A stretch of 64,000 bases of DNA from Paenibacillus endoradicis (GTDB lineage: Bacteria > Bacillota > Bacilli > Paenibacillales > Paenibacillaceae), in NCBI RefSeq assembly GCF_024721975.1, contig NZ_JANQBB010000002.1:558001-622000 (forward strand), given 5' to 3'. Under the pieces are notes generated by a model. The model was not told the DNA's origin and made no database searches. It was given only the letters and a program-made list of their open reading frames with translations. The translations under genes were made by a program, and so were the position numbers. Below, piece after piece: positions 53,289 to 61,156 of this stretch (positions are counted from its first letter, which is position 1; each line of letters begins with the position of its first letter).

Positions 53289-54302
53289 ATTAATAGCATG
53301 CTCGACAAATCCAATAAGATTATTAATCACTAGCACTTCTCCGTCATCCAAAATTACTTTACCATCGAATCTAGCAAATACTTGATGACAACTGTTATCG
53401 ACAAATAACATTTTAGTAGCCGTTTGCTGATCATATATCGGAGTGAATATCATCTCAAAACGACCATCATCGCTCGTAATTTGCTTAGGAGACATAAATC
53501 CATTCTCATTAAGTGTAATATTAATTTTACTCAATTTATGTGCTTTTCCGTCATAAAATAGCATGTTCTCGGTAGCTGCTGTAGTATCTCCAAAACCAAA
53601 CCCGATATTGAAACCAAAACGCTTACCGTTCACATAACTACTTCCACTACCCCAAATCCATTCATGACTAAATGGCCATACTCCTCTACCCCAGTCAATG
53701 AGACCAAAAGCGGTACTAGGTTCAAATATATACTCTTTCTCACCTTCTCCAACCTTCACAATACCTGTAGCAGGCATACAATTCGTCTTATGATTGTAGT
53801 AAAATTGTGTGCTTTTCTCGGCAAAAGGAGTAGCGATAACTAGTGAAGTTAGATCAGGTTGCAACAGTATAACATCTACTTCAATCGTGGGATGCTTCTT
53901 ACTGGTTGAGCGACAGCGTAACCTTCTTCCTCCATCATAGACCTCAAAGTGCATCTCTACATCTTTGCTACAATAATGTAAATCACCTTGTTCCGCAGAG
54001 CGAGGCATTTTCAATCTATTGAACGGAAGAACTAACATTTTAGTTATTTCATAATGCTGTCCTGTTGCAAATTCGAATAATTTTACGGACACATGACCAG
54101 CATATCCTACATGACCAATCGTCATTTGCATGCAATAATCGGCGTTGTTCACTTGATAGAAATCCCATTCTTTAATTTGCCAAGGTGAAGCATTAATATG
54201 CTCGCGATTATAAGTTAGTACAGCAGAGGTACTATAGCCCTTCTGGTTTAACATACCATCATTATTAAGTAGCGGGCCAGGAGTAACAATTTCGTATTGC
54301 AT
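53280..54302 (-). CDS. DUF2804 family protein
   Basis: 340 residues from the ATG at 54302 (GGGGGTG 6 nt upstream). Conserved features: VTPGPLLNNDGMLNQKGYS at the N-terminus, IKEWDFYQVNNADYCMQMTIGH, and FGLIDWGRGVWPFSHEWIWG followed by SSYVNGKRFGFNIGFGFGD in the middle. The fold is probably a calycin-like beta structure resembling hydroxyneurosporene synthase-type lipocalins. Function unknown; no signal peptide. The last repeat of the 51-bp array reaches its stop. Confidence 0.86.
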   Translation of the reverse strand: MQYEIVTPGPLLNNDGMLNQKGYSTSAVLTYNREHINASPWQIKEWDFYQVNNADYCMQMTIGHVGYAGHVSVKLFEFATGQHYEITKMLVLPFNRLKMPRSAEQGDLHYCSKDVEMHFEVYDGGRRLRCRSTSKKHPTIEVDVILLQPDLTSLVIATPFAEKSTQFYYNHKTNCMPATGIVKVGEGEKEYIFEPSTAFGLIDWGRGVWPFSHEWIWGSGSSYVNGKRFGFNIGFGFGDTTAATENMLFYDGKAHKLSKINITLNENGFMSPKQITSDDGRFEMIFTPIYDQQTATKMLFVDNSCHQVFARFDGKVILDDGEVLVINNLIGFVEHAINNW

Positions 54303-54419
54303 AGATACACCCCCGAAATTTTTCAATACGCGATTTGGCATAACGTCCCACTCCGATTAATGGTAAAAATGTTAATAGAGCAAAGATAGCTGTAGTCATA
54401 ATTCATTAAATTATCACTA

Positions 54420-54947
54420 TTATAAAACGCTTTCATATTTTTGGATATCTATTTTTTCATCGAACGGAAATTGTTTTGTTACGACGATTTGTTGCAATTT
54501 CGCTAACCCTAATCGTGCTCCTTCAATTAAATCTTCAGGATATTTAAACATTTGTTGATTATGAATAAACTCTTCTTCATCTACTACTTTCCAATCCTCA
54601 TGAGGCTCCTGTAAATAATCAAGATCTAGGTCGATGAATGATATAATATTATTCTCGATTTGTGCTGGCATTGCGATATTACAATAATGCATCATCTCTC
54701 CATTTTCTTGAAATGAAACCGAAAAAGTATACCATTCCTCAAAAAAGAAAATTTCAATAGATGGATAAGGCATTATAAATTGCTTCTGTTTCGTATGATG
54801 TTGAAATAGACGACCAGCATGACATGCTACCATCGCATATTGCTCATTAAGCTCGATTAAATCTGCTTGCCATTCATAATGTAATCGATCGGGATATTTA
54901 TATGCTTGAATTTGTACAGGTTTTCTCAACTGTGAATATGGTTCCAA
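54420..54947 (-). CDS. DUF402 family protein (Ntdp-like phosphatase)
   Basis: 175 residues from the TTG at 54947, with AGGGGAG 6 nt upstream. The two ATG codons further upstream lie within the terminator stem of the preceding gene and lack a ribosome binding site. The start MEPYSQLRKPVQIQAYKYP aligns with family members of about 176 residues such as YgaC. Conserved DUF402 acidic residues appear in FIDLDLDYLQEPHEDWKVV and DEEEFIHNQQMFKYP, where relatives bind divalent metal and hydrolyse nucleoside tri- and diphosphates. Activity here is inferred from family. Confidence 0.85.
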   Translation of the reverse strand: MEPYSQLRKPVQIQAYKYPDRLHYEWQADLIELNEQYAMVACHAGRLFQHHTKQKQFIMPYPSIEIFFFEEWYTFSVSFQENGEMMHYCNIAMPAQIENNIISFIDLDLDYLQEPHEDWKVVDEEEFIHNQQMFKYPEDLIEGARLGLAKLQQIVVTKQFPFDEKIDIQKYESVL

Positions 54948-54972
54948 TACGATCTCCCCTAGCTGTAAGGAC

Positions 54973-55006
54973 ATAAGAAGAGCCATCGTGAGATGACTCT
55001 TCTTAT
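54973..55006 (-). terminator. terminator of bshB2
   Basis: ATAAGAAGAGCCATC pairs with GATGACTCTTCTTAT (15-bp arms, one mismatch) about 18 bp after the bshB2 stop. It overlaps the apparent N-terminal ATGs of the next gene, which is one reason to place that gene's start later. Confidence 0.8.
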
Positions 55007-55023
55007 ACCAACTATATCATTTT

Positions 55024-55683
55024 TTATTTATTGAAATGGTATGTCCAGAAGTTCTCTTTACCGAATTTCCGTTTTACTTCTGGTGAATCCGTATCTCCAT
55101 TACCAAACATCTCTGATATTTGGAATTGAGTTGCATGTGCGACAATGGATTCTTTTTTCTGAGTGAGATATGATGACACATCTACAGTTACATCAGGTTC
55201 CCCGTTAACATCATACATGTCATGTGCGAAAGCAAGGCACCATACTGGTGGACGTTCCTCGGCTGGAATGCTTTGAAGTACACGAATAACTGAAGCTCCT
55301 GTTGCATCATGGTCAGGATGTACACTGAAACCTGGGAAGAACGTGAATACTAATGTAGGTTTTACATCGTTATAAATTTCTCTTATAACCGAATCAATAT
55401 ATTCCTTCGGCTCAAACTCAACTGTTTTATCAAGAAATCCTAACATACGTACATCTTCAAAGCCGATTGCCTTGCAAGATGCAATTAATTCTTGCTTACG
55501 ATAATGCGGCAAGCTAATTCGATCAGCAATTAAGGGATTACCGAGACCTCGTCCCATCTCCCCTAATGTTAAACAAGCATATGTTACTTGCGCACCTTCA
55601 TCAATGAATTTCGCAAGAGTACCTGATAATCCGAATGCTTCATCATCAGGATGCGGTAAAACAACCAATATTTTTTCTGGCAT
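55024..55683 (-). CDS. bshB2: bacillithiol biosynthesis deacetylase BshB2
   Basis: 219 residues from the ATG at 55683 with AGGAGG 7 nt upstream. LmbE/PIG-L zinc hydrolase: LPHPDDEAFG holds the zinc His and catalytic Asp, and GFSVHPDHDATG the other metal His. It deacetylates GlcNAc-malate in the second step of bacillithiol synthesis. The upstream neighbour is yojF, as in B. subtilis yojF-yojG, but here the two genes are separated by about 540 bp of structured repeats. Confidence 0.92.
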   Translation of the reverse strand: MPEKILVVLPHPDDEAFGLSGTLAKFIDEGAQVTYACLTLGEMGRGLGNPLIADRISLPHYRKQELIASCKAIGFEDVRMLGFLDKTVEFEPKEYIDSVIREIYNDVKPTLVFTFFPGFSVHPDHDATGASVIRVLQSIPAEERPPVWCLAFAHDMYDVNGEPDVTVDVSSYLTQKKESIVAHATQFQISEMFGNGDTDSPEVKRKFGKENFWTYHFNK

Positions 55684-55743
55684 GGTGAAACCTCCTATTA
55701 TTAGGTGTAAAAGATGTCTATTAAGCTCTGTAGCTATTGTGTG

Positions 55744-56215
55744 CGTCAGCATATACAGGCTTTCGATGGGGGCATATTCGCCGTCGATTAAGCTACGTTA
55801 GTATAATCATCGTAATCACAGTTGTGTTTTTTTGGCTTCCTCTTCCAATAAAAGCTAGAAAAATTCAGCTGTCAGCACCAAGAAGCTGGAGCGTTACTTG
55901 TGGGAGGAGGAAACGCAAGTGTACGTTATTGGTACACGCGTACCGGACTTCCCAAGTTCGCTTCAGATTCGCCGCCGACTAAGCTATCGCGCGTTACATC
56001 GTGATCACAGTTGTGTTTTTTTGGCTTCCTCTTCCAATAAAAGCTAGAAAAATTCAGCTGTCAGCACCAAGAAGCTGGAGCGTTACTTGTGGGAGGAGGA
56101 AACGCAAGTGTACGTTATTGGTACACGCGTACCGGACTTCCCAAGTTCGCTTCAGATTCGCCGCCGACTAAGCTATCGCGCGTTACATCGTGATCACAGT
56201 TGTGTTTTTCTGGCT
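55744..56215. repeat. structured intergenic repeats, locus B (between yojF and bshB2)
   Basis: Two full 174-bp units (55853-56026 and 56042-56215; period 189) and a truncated one (55744-55852). Terminal arms 55853-55871 and 56008-56026 (19 nt) pair with a single mismatch at position 13 and four G-T pairs. The core between them is 136 bp with TCAGCACCAAGAAG, ACTTG...CAAGT and the hairpin GTGTAC-GTTATTG-GTACAC. The spacer between units is TCCTCTTCCAATAAA. Unit 2 ends 7 bp from the yojF stop codon. Confidence 0.93.
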
Positions 56216-56222
56216 TCCTCTA

Positions 56223-56567
56223 CTAGAAGGGGGAAGTGCTCAGTTGTAGGGCAACTACCAGCTTCCCCTCATTGTTAATACCTGCTAGCACTAATCTTCC
56301 TTGTTCATCATCTACGAAATGTGTTAAACCTTCGGCATATACCCAACCATGCTCAAGCTTTAACCCCACTCGATACGGACCTTTTCCTTCTATTGAACCA
56401 TGTGAATACGTAATAACTGCATTGCGAATAAAATTAGCTGCAGGATGCTTTGTTGCATCCAAATGTGCAGCGTAAGCACCCGTCGTTAATTCCAAATGAA
56501 TAAATAATGGAGTATTTCGAAAAGCATCAATATGTTTCTGTATATCTTCAACCTGAATTGGATTCAT
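56223..56567 (-). CDS. yojF: YojF family protein (DUF1806)
   Basis: 114 residues with GTGAGGCG upstream of ATG 56567. The blocks LFIHLELTTGAYAAHLDA, FIRNAVITYSHGSIEGKG, PYRVGLKLEHGWVYAEGLTH and the KLVVALQLSTSPF end are those of B. subtilis YojF, encoded next to bshB2 (yojG). The biochemical role is unknown; conserved neighbourhood links it to bacillithiol metabolism. Structured repeats start directly after its stop. Confidence 0.92.
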   Translation of the reverse strand: MNPIQVEDIQKHIDAFRNTPLFIHLELTTGAYAAHLDATKHPAANFIRNAVITYSHGSIEGKGPYRVGLKLEHGWVYAEGLTHFVDDEQGRLVLAGINNEGKLVVALQLSTSPF

Positions 56568-56799
56568 AAATACGCCTCACTTTCTATACTACTATCTATT
56601 ATACAAGATATTGCCCTATACATTGAATAATAATCTTATTCCAACTTTAAAAAAGATACTACAATGATGTTGTGATCATCATTGAATGTTAACAATGAGA
56701 TATAATCACAGCATTTGTAGTACCTAATAAAGAATTAACAGCATACTAACAAAAAATTCCATACTAAATTCCAATTTAATAATGCAATTTCAAATGAGA

Positions 56800-57160
56800 G
56801 TTCAAAACGCGGGCGTTCAGAACCAAGAAGATGGAGCGCAACTTGTGGAAGGAGGAAACGTAAATGTACGTAGTTGGTACATGCGGACCGGACTGCCCAA
56901 GTTCGCTTCATATTCACCGCCGACTAAGCTACGTTAGCATACTCATCGTTATCAACGCACGCGTTTTGAACTTCCTCTTATAATAAAGGTTCAAAACGCG
57001 GGCGTTCAGAACCAAGAAGATGGAGCGCAACTTGTGGAAGGAGGAAACGTAAATGTACGTAGTTGGTACATGCGGACCGGACTGCCCAAGTTCGCTTCAT
57101 ATTCACCGCCGACTAAGCTACGTTAGCAAACTCATCGTTATCAACGCACGCGTTTTGAAC
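56800..57160. repeat. structured intergenic repeats, locus C (downstream of the GNAT gene)
   Basis: Two 172-bp units (56800-56971 and 56989-57160; period 189). Arms GTTCAAAACGCG/CGCGTTTTGAAC are perfect over 12 bp, then one mismatch at position 13, then GCGTT/AACGC. The core is 136 bp with TTCAGAACCAAGAAG, AACTTG...CAAGTT and the hairpin ATGTAC-GTAGTTG-GTACAT. The spacer is TTCCTCTTATAATAAAG. The right unit ends 7 bp from the GNAT stop. 56568-56799 upstream holds no gene, only two small palindromes near 56666 and 56680. Confidence 0.94.
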
Positions 57161-57166
57161 TTCCTC

Positions 57167-57670
57167 TTATAATTGCTTCATATATAGTAGCTTCCCTTCA
57201 CCCGGATAATAATACTCCGGCAGATGGCACATAAATGTAAATCCATTGCGCTGAAACATCTTTCGTGCATTCTCATACTCAGGGAGATCACACGTAAACG
57301 TCTCAATATAGCGCCCTTGACGTGCTTGGCAATATTGGAACATGGCATCCATCAGTTTCCAACCTAACTTACGATGTCTGTATTCTCGATGTACACCGAA
57401 ATATTCTAGACGGTATCCACCACTACGATGCTCATTCTCTACAAAAATTATTGCAGAAATAATATGTTCTTCTTCTTCCTCGAACCAACAAATCACATGT
57501 TTTTCTTGTAAACTTCGCATGGGTAACCAACGTAATTGTTCCGTCTCCCCAGGTGTAAATCGTTGATCATCAAAACAATGCTCACCTAACAAAAAATCAG
57601 ATACTTTACCCGCTTCCGTACCTGTTGTAACTGGCTTAATATTAATATGTTGATGGATCGTCTCATTCAT
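57167..57670 (-). CDS. GNAT-family N-acetyltransferase
   Basis: 167 residues; GAGGGAAACGT precedes ATG 57670. The acetyl-CoA pyrophosphate loop is REYRHRKLGWKLMDAMF (the R/Q-x-x-G/A position is R-K-L-G), preceded by beta4 YRLEYFGVH and followed by CDLPEYENARKMFQRNGF, the usual last part of the fold. The acceptor substrate is unknown. Its stop codon lies inside the short spacer motif (CCTCTTAT) that flanks the structured repeats. Confidence 0.9.
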   Translation of the reverse strand: MNETIHQHINIKPVTTGTEAGKVSDFLLGEHCFDDQRFTPGETEQLRWLPMRSLQEKHVICWFEEEEEHIISAIIFVENEHRSGGYRLEYFGVHREYRHRKLGWKLMDAMFQYCQARQGRYIETFTCDLPEYENARKMFQRNGFTFMCHLPEYYYPGEGKLLYMKQL

Positions 57671-57738
57671 ACGTTTCCCTCATTTCTAACATCTGTTCAT
57701 AACTTATGATTTTTTCAGTGTGCATACTAGTGCAATTT

Positions 57739-60489
57739 TTATGATATTTTCAGAGCAGCATTCCAGTTCAACTGTGCGCCCTCTTGATAATAACGATCAC
57801 TTTCAAAGAAATATAACTTTGCAATTAGATCATAGCGATTACGTTTCACTACTTGAACGAATCCTTCACGAGCGTCATAAAATCTTCCGTTACGATATGC
57901 TTCAATGGCAACTTCAAATTGCTTCTTTGTTTCTGCTTTTAATTGACGAATATGTATTGGATCGCCCTCGTACCAATCAAAAAGTTGAATCGGAGCTTGA
58001 TCTGAGTCAAGCTGAATCCACCCTAGCGAACGACAGTGCATCGTACGAGCAAGCTCTAACTGCTGTCTTGCCTCTGCAGTCAATAATACAGATACACCGA
58101 GTTTTTCAGATAGACGTTCAAGGTCAAGTGTAAGTTGTACATGATTAGAAACTACACTACCTTCAAGCCGTTGCTCCTCACCAATAATTCCAAGCATGAC
58201 ATCTCCAGCATGAATCGCTACACCAATATCAATGAACGGTAATCCTAAATCTGTTCGTTGTTCATTATATTCTTCTAGTGCACGACGAATATGATAAGCT
58301 GCCATTAGCGAATGAGTCGTATCGTTCGGGAACATTGTCAACATTCCAGGTCCTAAGTAACGACTAATAAACCCACCATGCTCACGAATAATTGGTCCAA
58401 ATTGTTTCAGAAATGAATTAATAAATATAAAGTTTTCAGCTGTACTCAGCTTACTAGACATATCATTGAACTGACGCATATGACATACAAGAATTGTCAT
58501 ATTACGGGTTTGTTGTTCTCCAAGTTGTACATCGGACATATTCTTTTTGCCGAGTACTTCTAGAAACTGCTGTGGTACAAATCTGAAATACATATTGCTC
58601 AATTTCGTAACTTCAAGTACATATTTTTTAATTGCACCAGCCATCATATTGAAACGATCACCTAATTCAGCAACTTCATCTCTAGTAGTGATTTGAACCG
58701 TAACATCCCATTCGCCACTTGCGATTTGATTAACACTGCGCCGTAACTTACGAATGGAAGCTAAGAAATAAATCGTCATAATTGTAATTATTGCACCAAG
58801 AACAATGCCAATCCATGCAACGATTTGTAGAACTGTCCCAAGTAAATTCATATTGCTACGTGTAATACCTGACATATCTTTACCCGTCTCGTAAATACCA
58901 ATCACTTGATCTGAACTATTGTAGATTGGACCAAGAGCATACATCCATTCCCCACTAGAATCTTGCCACTCACCTAGGACAAGCTCTCCCAGATCTAGAA
59001 CGGTTTGATTCTCTTGTGTTATTTCAAATGGTGTAAACATTGTCATACCATCATCATCATCCATAACAATATAAAGCTTGCCATCCATATAGCGATAGAT
59101 CGTATTGTAAAGACCATCACGCTCCTCACCAGATAACGAGAATACTTCATCCAAACGTTCCTTCACATAGACAAACGAACTACTCTTGTAGTCTCTTGGT
59201 GACGTTAGTTGTTCTAACTCATCTCCATCAACAAGATAGTTACCATTAGCAGCTAATATTTTCAATTGTTTAAATGTGTCTTGTTTCTTCTCTGCTGACA
59301 CTGATTGATACACTGTATACGACAGCCAAGCCATACAAAGTAATAGAACTGGTAGTATAATAAGTAATTGTTTCATTAACAGATACATTTTCCGCTTCAT
59401 CATATCGCTATAAATGAATTTAAGAGTATACGTAACAATAAATAAGAGCAAAGCTGCAATTGCCCAGAACAATATCGCTAACGCGACATGCATTGAACTA
59501 TAGTGATAGCCATCGTAAAGTCGTACAATCTGACCTTTTGTATCAAGTTCAATAACTTGCTCAGATGTCGTTATAAGAATATGTCCATAATCAAGCGCAA
59601 GATCAGTAAAACTCGACCATTCAATATCATCATACTTTTGCATAAGCTGTGAGAGTGAGAGAATTATTTCTGGCTTTGCTTGCTTATCTTCCCATCCTAT
59701 ACGCATAACTGATTCAGTATGTTGGTCCAAATAATATATATATGAGTCTTGTGCTATATCAATTTCAACTGGAAAATTTAGAATACTTTCATTGGTAGAA
59801 GGAAAAAGTTGAGTTGAATCTGTTCCTTTTTGGGAGAAAAGGAATCCTTGTTTGGTAGTATAAAACACTGGGGAGGAGGGTTTGCCCGTAACCTCTTTCA
59901 AAAAATGATTACTTGGCATTTCAAATTGTGAGACTTGTTTCGGATATTGAAGTAAACTACTATTCACGTCCACACTTAACAATGTAGTTGCATGTGTTTG
60001 TATATTAAAAAAATAAAGTTCAGAGCCCTCTATATACAAATTTTGTAGACGTCCTACTCGCATTAATGAATCTGTATCATCATATTGCTCGCTATGTATA
60101 ACTGTCCGATCTACACCATCTGCACTTATTTTTAAGATTTGCTCGCCTGTTACTTGTAAACCATAGTTATCGAGAATTGTAAGTAGCGCATATGCATTTC
60201 CATCTTTATCTGTCGTGACGTCGTTGAACATATAGGCGTGATTAGAATCTTGATTCATCTCGCTCGCCATTGAGTAAATAAGTTTACCTGAAGAATCAAC
60301 TTTCTGTAAAAACTTTTTGGAATCGACAATCGTGTATAATGATCCTTGCTCATCCTTAATGGCTTGAGAGATCATATCGTATTGCTTACTAGTTTTAAAT
60401 GGCTGGAAGGTGGCCAATTCGCGTAAACTAACGATAAAAATTATACAAACAAGCATACTAATTAGTAATAACATCAGCTTTGTTCTCAA
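57739..60489 (-). CDS. membrane receptor with degenerate class III cyclase domain
   Basis: 916 residues, TTG start at 60489 with GGGAGAG 6 nt upstream. Order: TM helix (about 5-25); extracellular propeller-like repeats (about 35-330); two TMs (about 335-390); an extracellular sensor (about 395-545); TM (about 552-577); HAMP (IRKLRRSVNQIASGEWDV); cyclase homology domain (about 650-815); a TPR-like tail (QFEVAIEAYRNGRFYDAREG). The cyclase catalytic residues are lost: the first metal Asp is His (ILVCHMRQF), the second is Pro (RYLGPGML), and the Asn/Arg pair is replaced (HVQLTLDLE). So it is likely a ligand-responsive signalling scaffold, not an enzyme. Divergent from the PAAR-like gene. Confidence 0.88.
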   Translation of the reverse strand: MRTKLMLLLISMLVCIIFIVSLRELATFQPFKTSKQYDMISQAIKDEQGSLYTIVDSKKFLQKVDSSGKLIYSMASEMNQDSNHAYMFNDVTTDKDGNAYALLTILDNYGLQVTGEQILKISADGVDRTVIHSEQYDDTDSLMRVGRLQNLYIEGSELYFFNIQTHATTLLSVDVNSSLLQYPKQVSQFEMPSNHFLKEVTGKPSSPVFYTTKQGFLFSQKGTDSTQLFPSTNESILNFPVEIDIAQDSYIYYLDQHTESVMRIGWEDKQAKPEIILSLSQLMQKYDDIEWSSFTDLALDYGHILITTSEQVIELDTKGQIVRLYDGYHYSSMHVALAILFWAIAALLLFIVTYTLKFIYSDMMKRKMYLLMKQLLIILPVLLLCMAWLSYTVYQSVSAEKKQDTFKQLKILAANGNYLVDGDELEQLTSPRDYKSSSFVYVKERLDEVFSLSGEERDGLYNTIYRYMDGKLYIVMDDDDGMTMFTPFEITQENQTVLDLGELVLGEWQDSSGEWMYALGPIYNSSDQVIGIYETGKDMSGITRSNMNLLGTVLQIVAWIGIVLGAIITIMTIYFLASIRKLRRSVNQIASGEWDVTVQITTRDEVAELGDRFNMMAGAIKKYVLEVTKLSNMYFRFVPQQFLEVLGKKNMSDVQLGEQQTRNMTILVCHMRQFNDMSSKLSTAENFIFINSFLKQFGPIIREHGGFISRYLGPGMLTMFPNDTTHSLMAAYHIRRALEEYNEQRTDLGLPFIDIGVAIHAGDVMLGIIGEEQRLEGSVVSNHVQLTLDLERLSEKLGVSVLLTAEARQQLELARTMHCRSLGWIQLDSDQAPIQLFDWYEGDPIHIRQLKAETKKQFEVAIEAYRNGRFYDAREGFVQVVKRNRYDLIAKLYFFESDRYYQEGAQLNWNAALKIS

Positions 60490-60616
60490 TACAATCTCTC
60501 CCGTACTTCAAATAGATTTATGTTTATCCATCGAGAAACCTAGCTATTATATGGCACTTCTCTTCATTTTACTATATTTAAGTAATTTTGTGTTAATTTT
60601 ATAGTTAATTATTGCT

Positions 60617-60637
60617 CTACTATCGTACAAATAGTAG
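60617..60637. promoter_or_regulatory. palindrome in the pseudo-cyclase/PAAR-like divergent promoter
   Basis: CTACTAT-CGTACAA-ATAGTAG, a perfect 7-bp inverted repeat with a 7-nt centre, in the 232-bp region between the two divergent genes. A TAGAATATAAAG segment follows that could be a plus-strand -10. It is a candidate operator for coordinated control; the binding factor is unknown. Confidence 0.5.
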
Positions 60638-60721
60638 AATATAAAGGAATCCTCCCTTTCCACTCATATGTATGTGATATTCCTCTCAATATGGCATACG
60701 ATTATTATTATATAAAGCTAG

Positions 60722-61117
60722 GTGATAAACATCGGACAGCTCGTTTGCGGTGGAGCATCGCTCCAGTGTAGTTTTGGAATGGCACCAAGCGTCTTTCTCT
60801 CTCTCCCAACTAATAGAGTGACAGCCACTCTACCTTACGCCAATATACTAGACAATAAGCCTATGGTTAATATTTTACCTTTTGTTATGTGTTCATCTCT
60901 TGCTAATCCCTTAGTAGCTAGTGCTACAGCGTCCGCATTAGGCGTATTAACACCTATGCCCTGTGTTCCAGTAACTGTTGCACCATGGGCACCTGGCTCT
61001 CCTACTGTAATGATTGCCAACATGCCCGCACTTAACAATACTTCAAAATGTATGTGCTCGTATGGAGGCGTGATCTCTATTAATACACCCGGACAATTTA
61101 CTGTTCAGGTGCCTTAA
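60722..61117 (+). CDS. PAAR-like protein (DUF4280)
   Basis: 131 residues, apparent GTG start at 60722. A good AGGTGAT lies just after it, so the exact start is uncertain. The DUF4280 pattern is complete: LVCGGASLQCSFGMAPS, ANILDNKPMVNILPFVMCSS, LGVLTPMPCVPVTVAPWAPG and CMCSYGGVISINTPGQ. Six cysteines are conserved. In the family this fold resembles PAAR spike tips of type VI and extracellular contractile injection systems or toxin carriers. No sheath, tube or VgrG gene is seen in this window. Upstream of a MORN-repeat membrane protein by 39 bp. Confidence 0.9.
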   Translation: MINIGQLVCGGASLQCSFGMAPSVFLSLPTNRVTATLPYANILDNKPMVNILPFVMCSSLANPLVASATASALGVLTPMPCVPVTVAPWAPGSPTVMIANMPALNNTSKCMCSYGGVISINTPGQFTVQVP

Positions 61118-61156
61118 CTATTTCATTGTGACAGAAGGAAGAAGGAGTAAAGGCTC

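Noticed and set aside
53034..57160. Tandem repeats as CRISPR arrays
   Set aside because: Repeat units are contiguous or separated by near-identical 15-17 bp spacers, with no variable spacers and no cas genes.
56735..57160. Short frames inside loci B and C
   Set aside because: They are created by the repeated core and are not conserved in frame between loci with different stem sequences.
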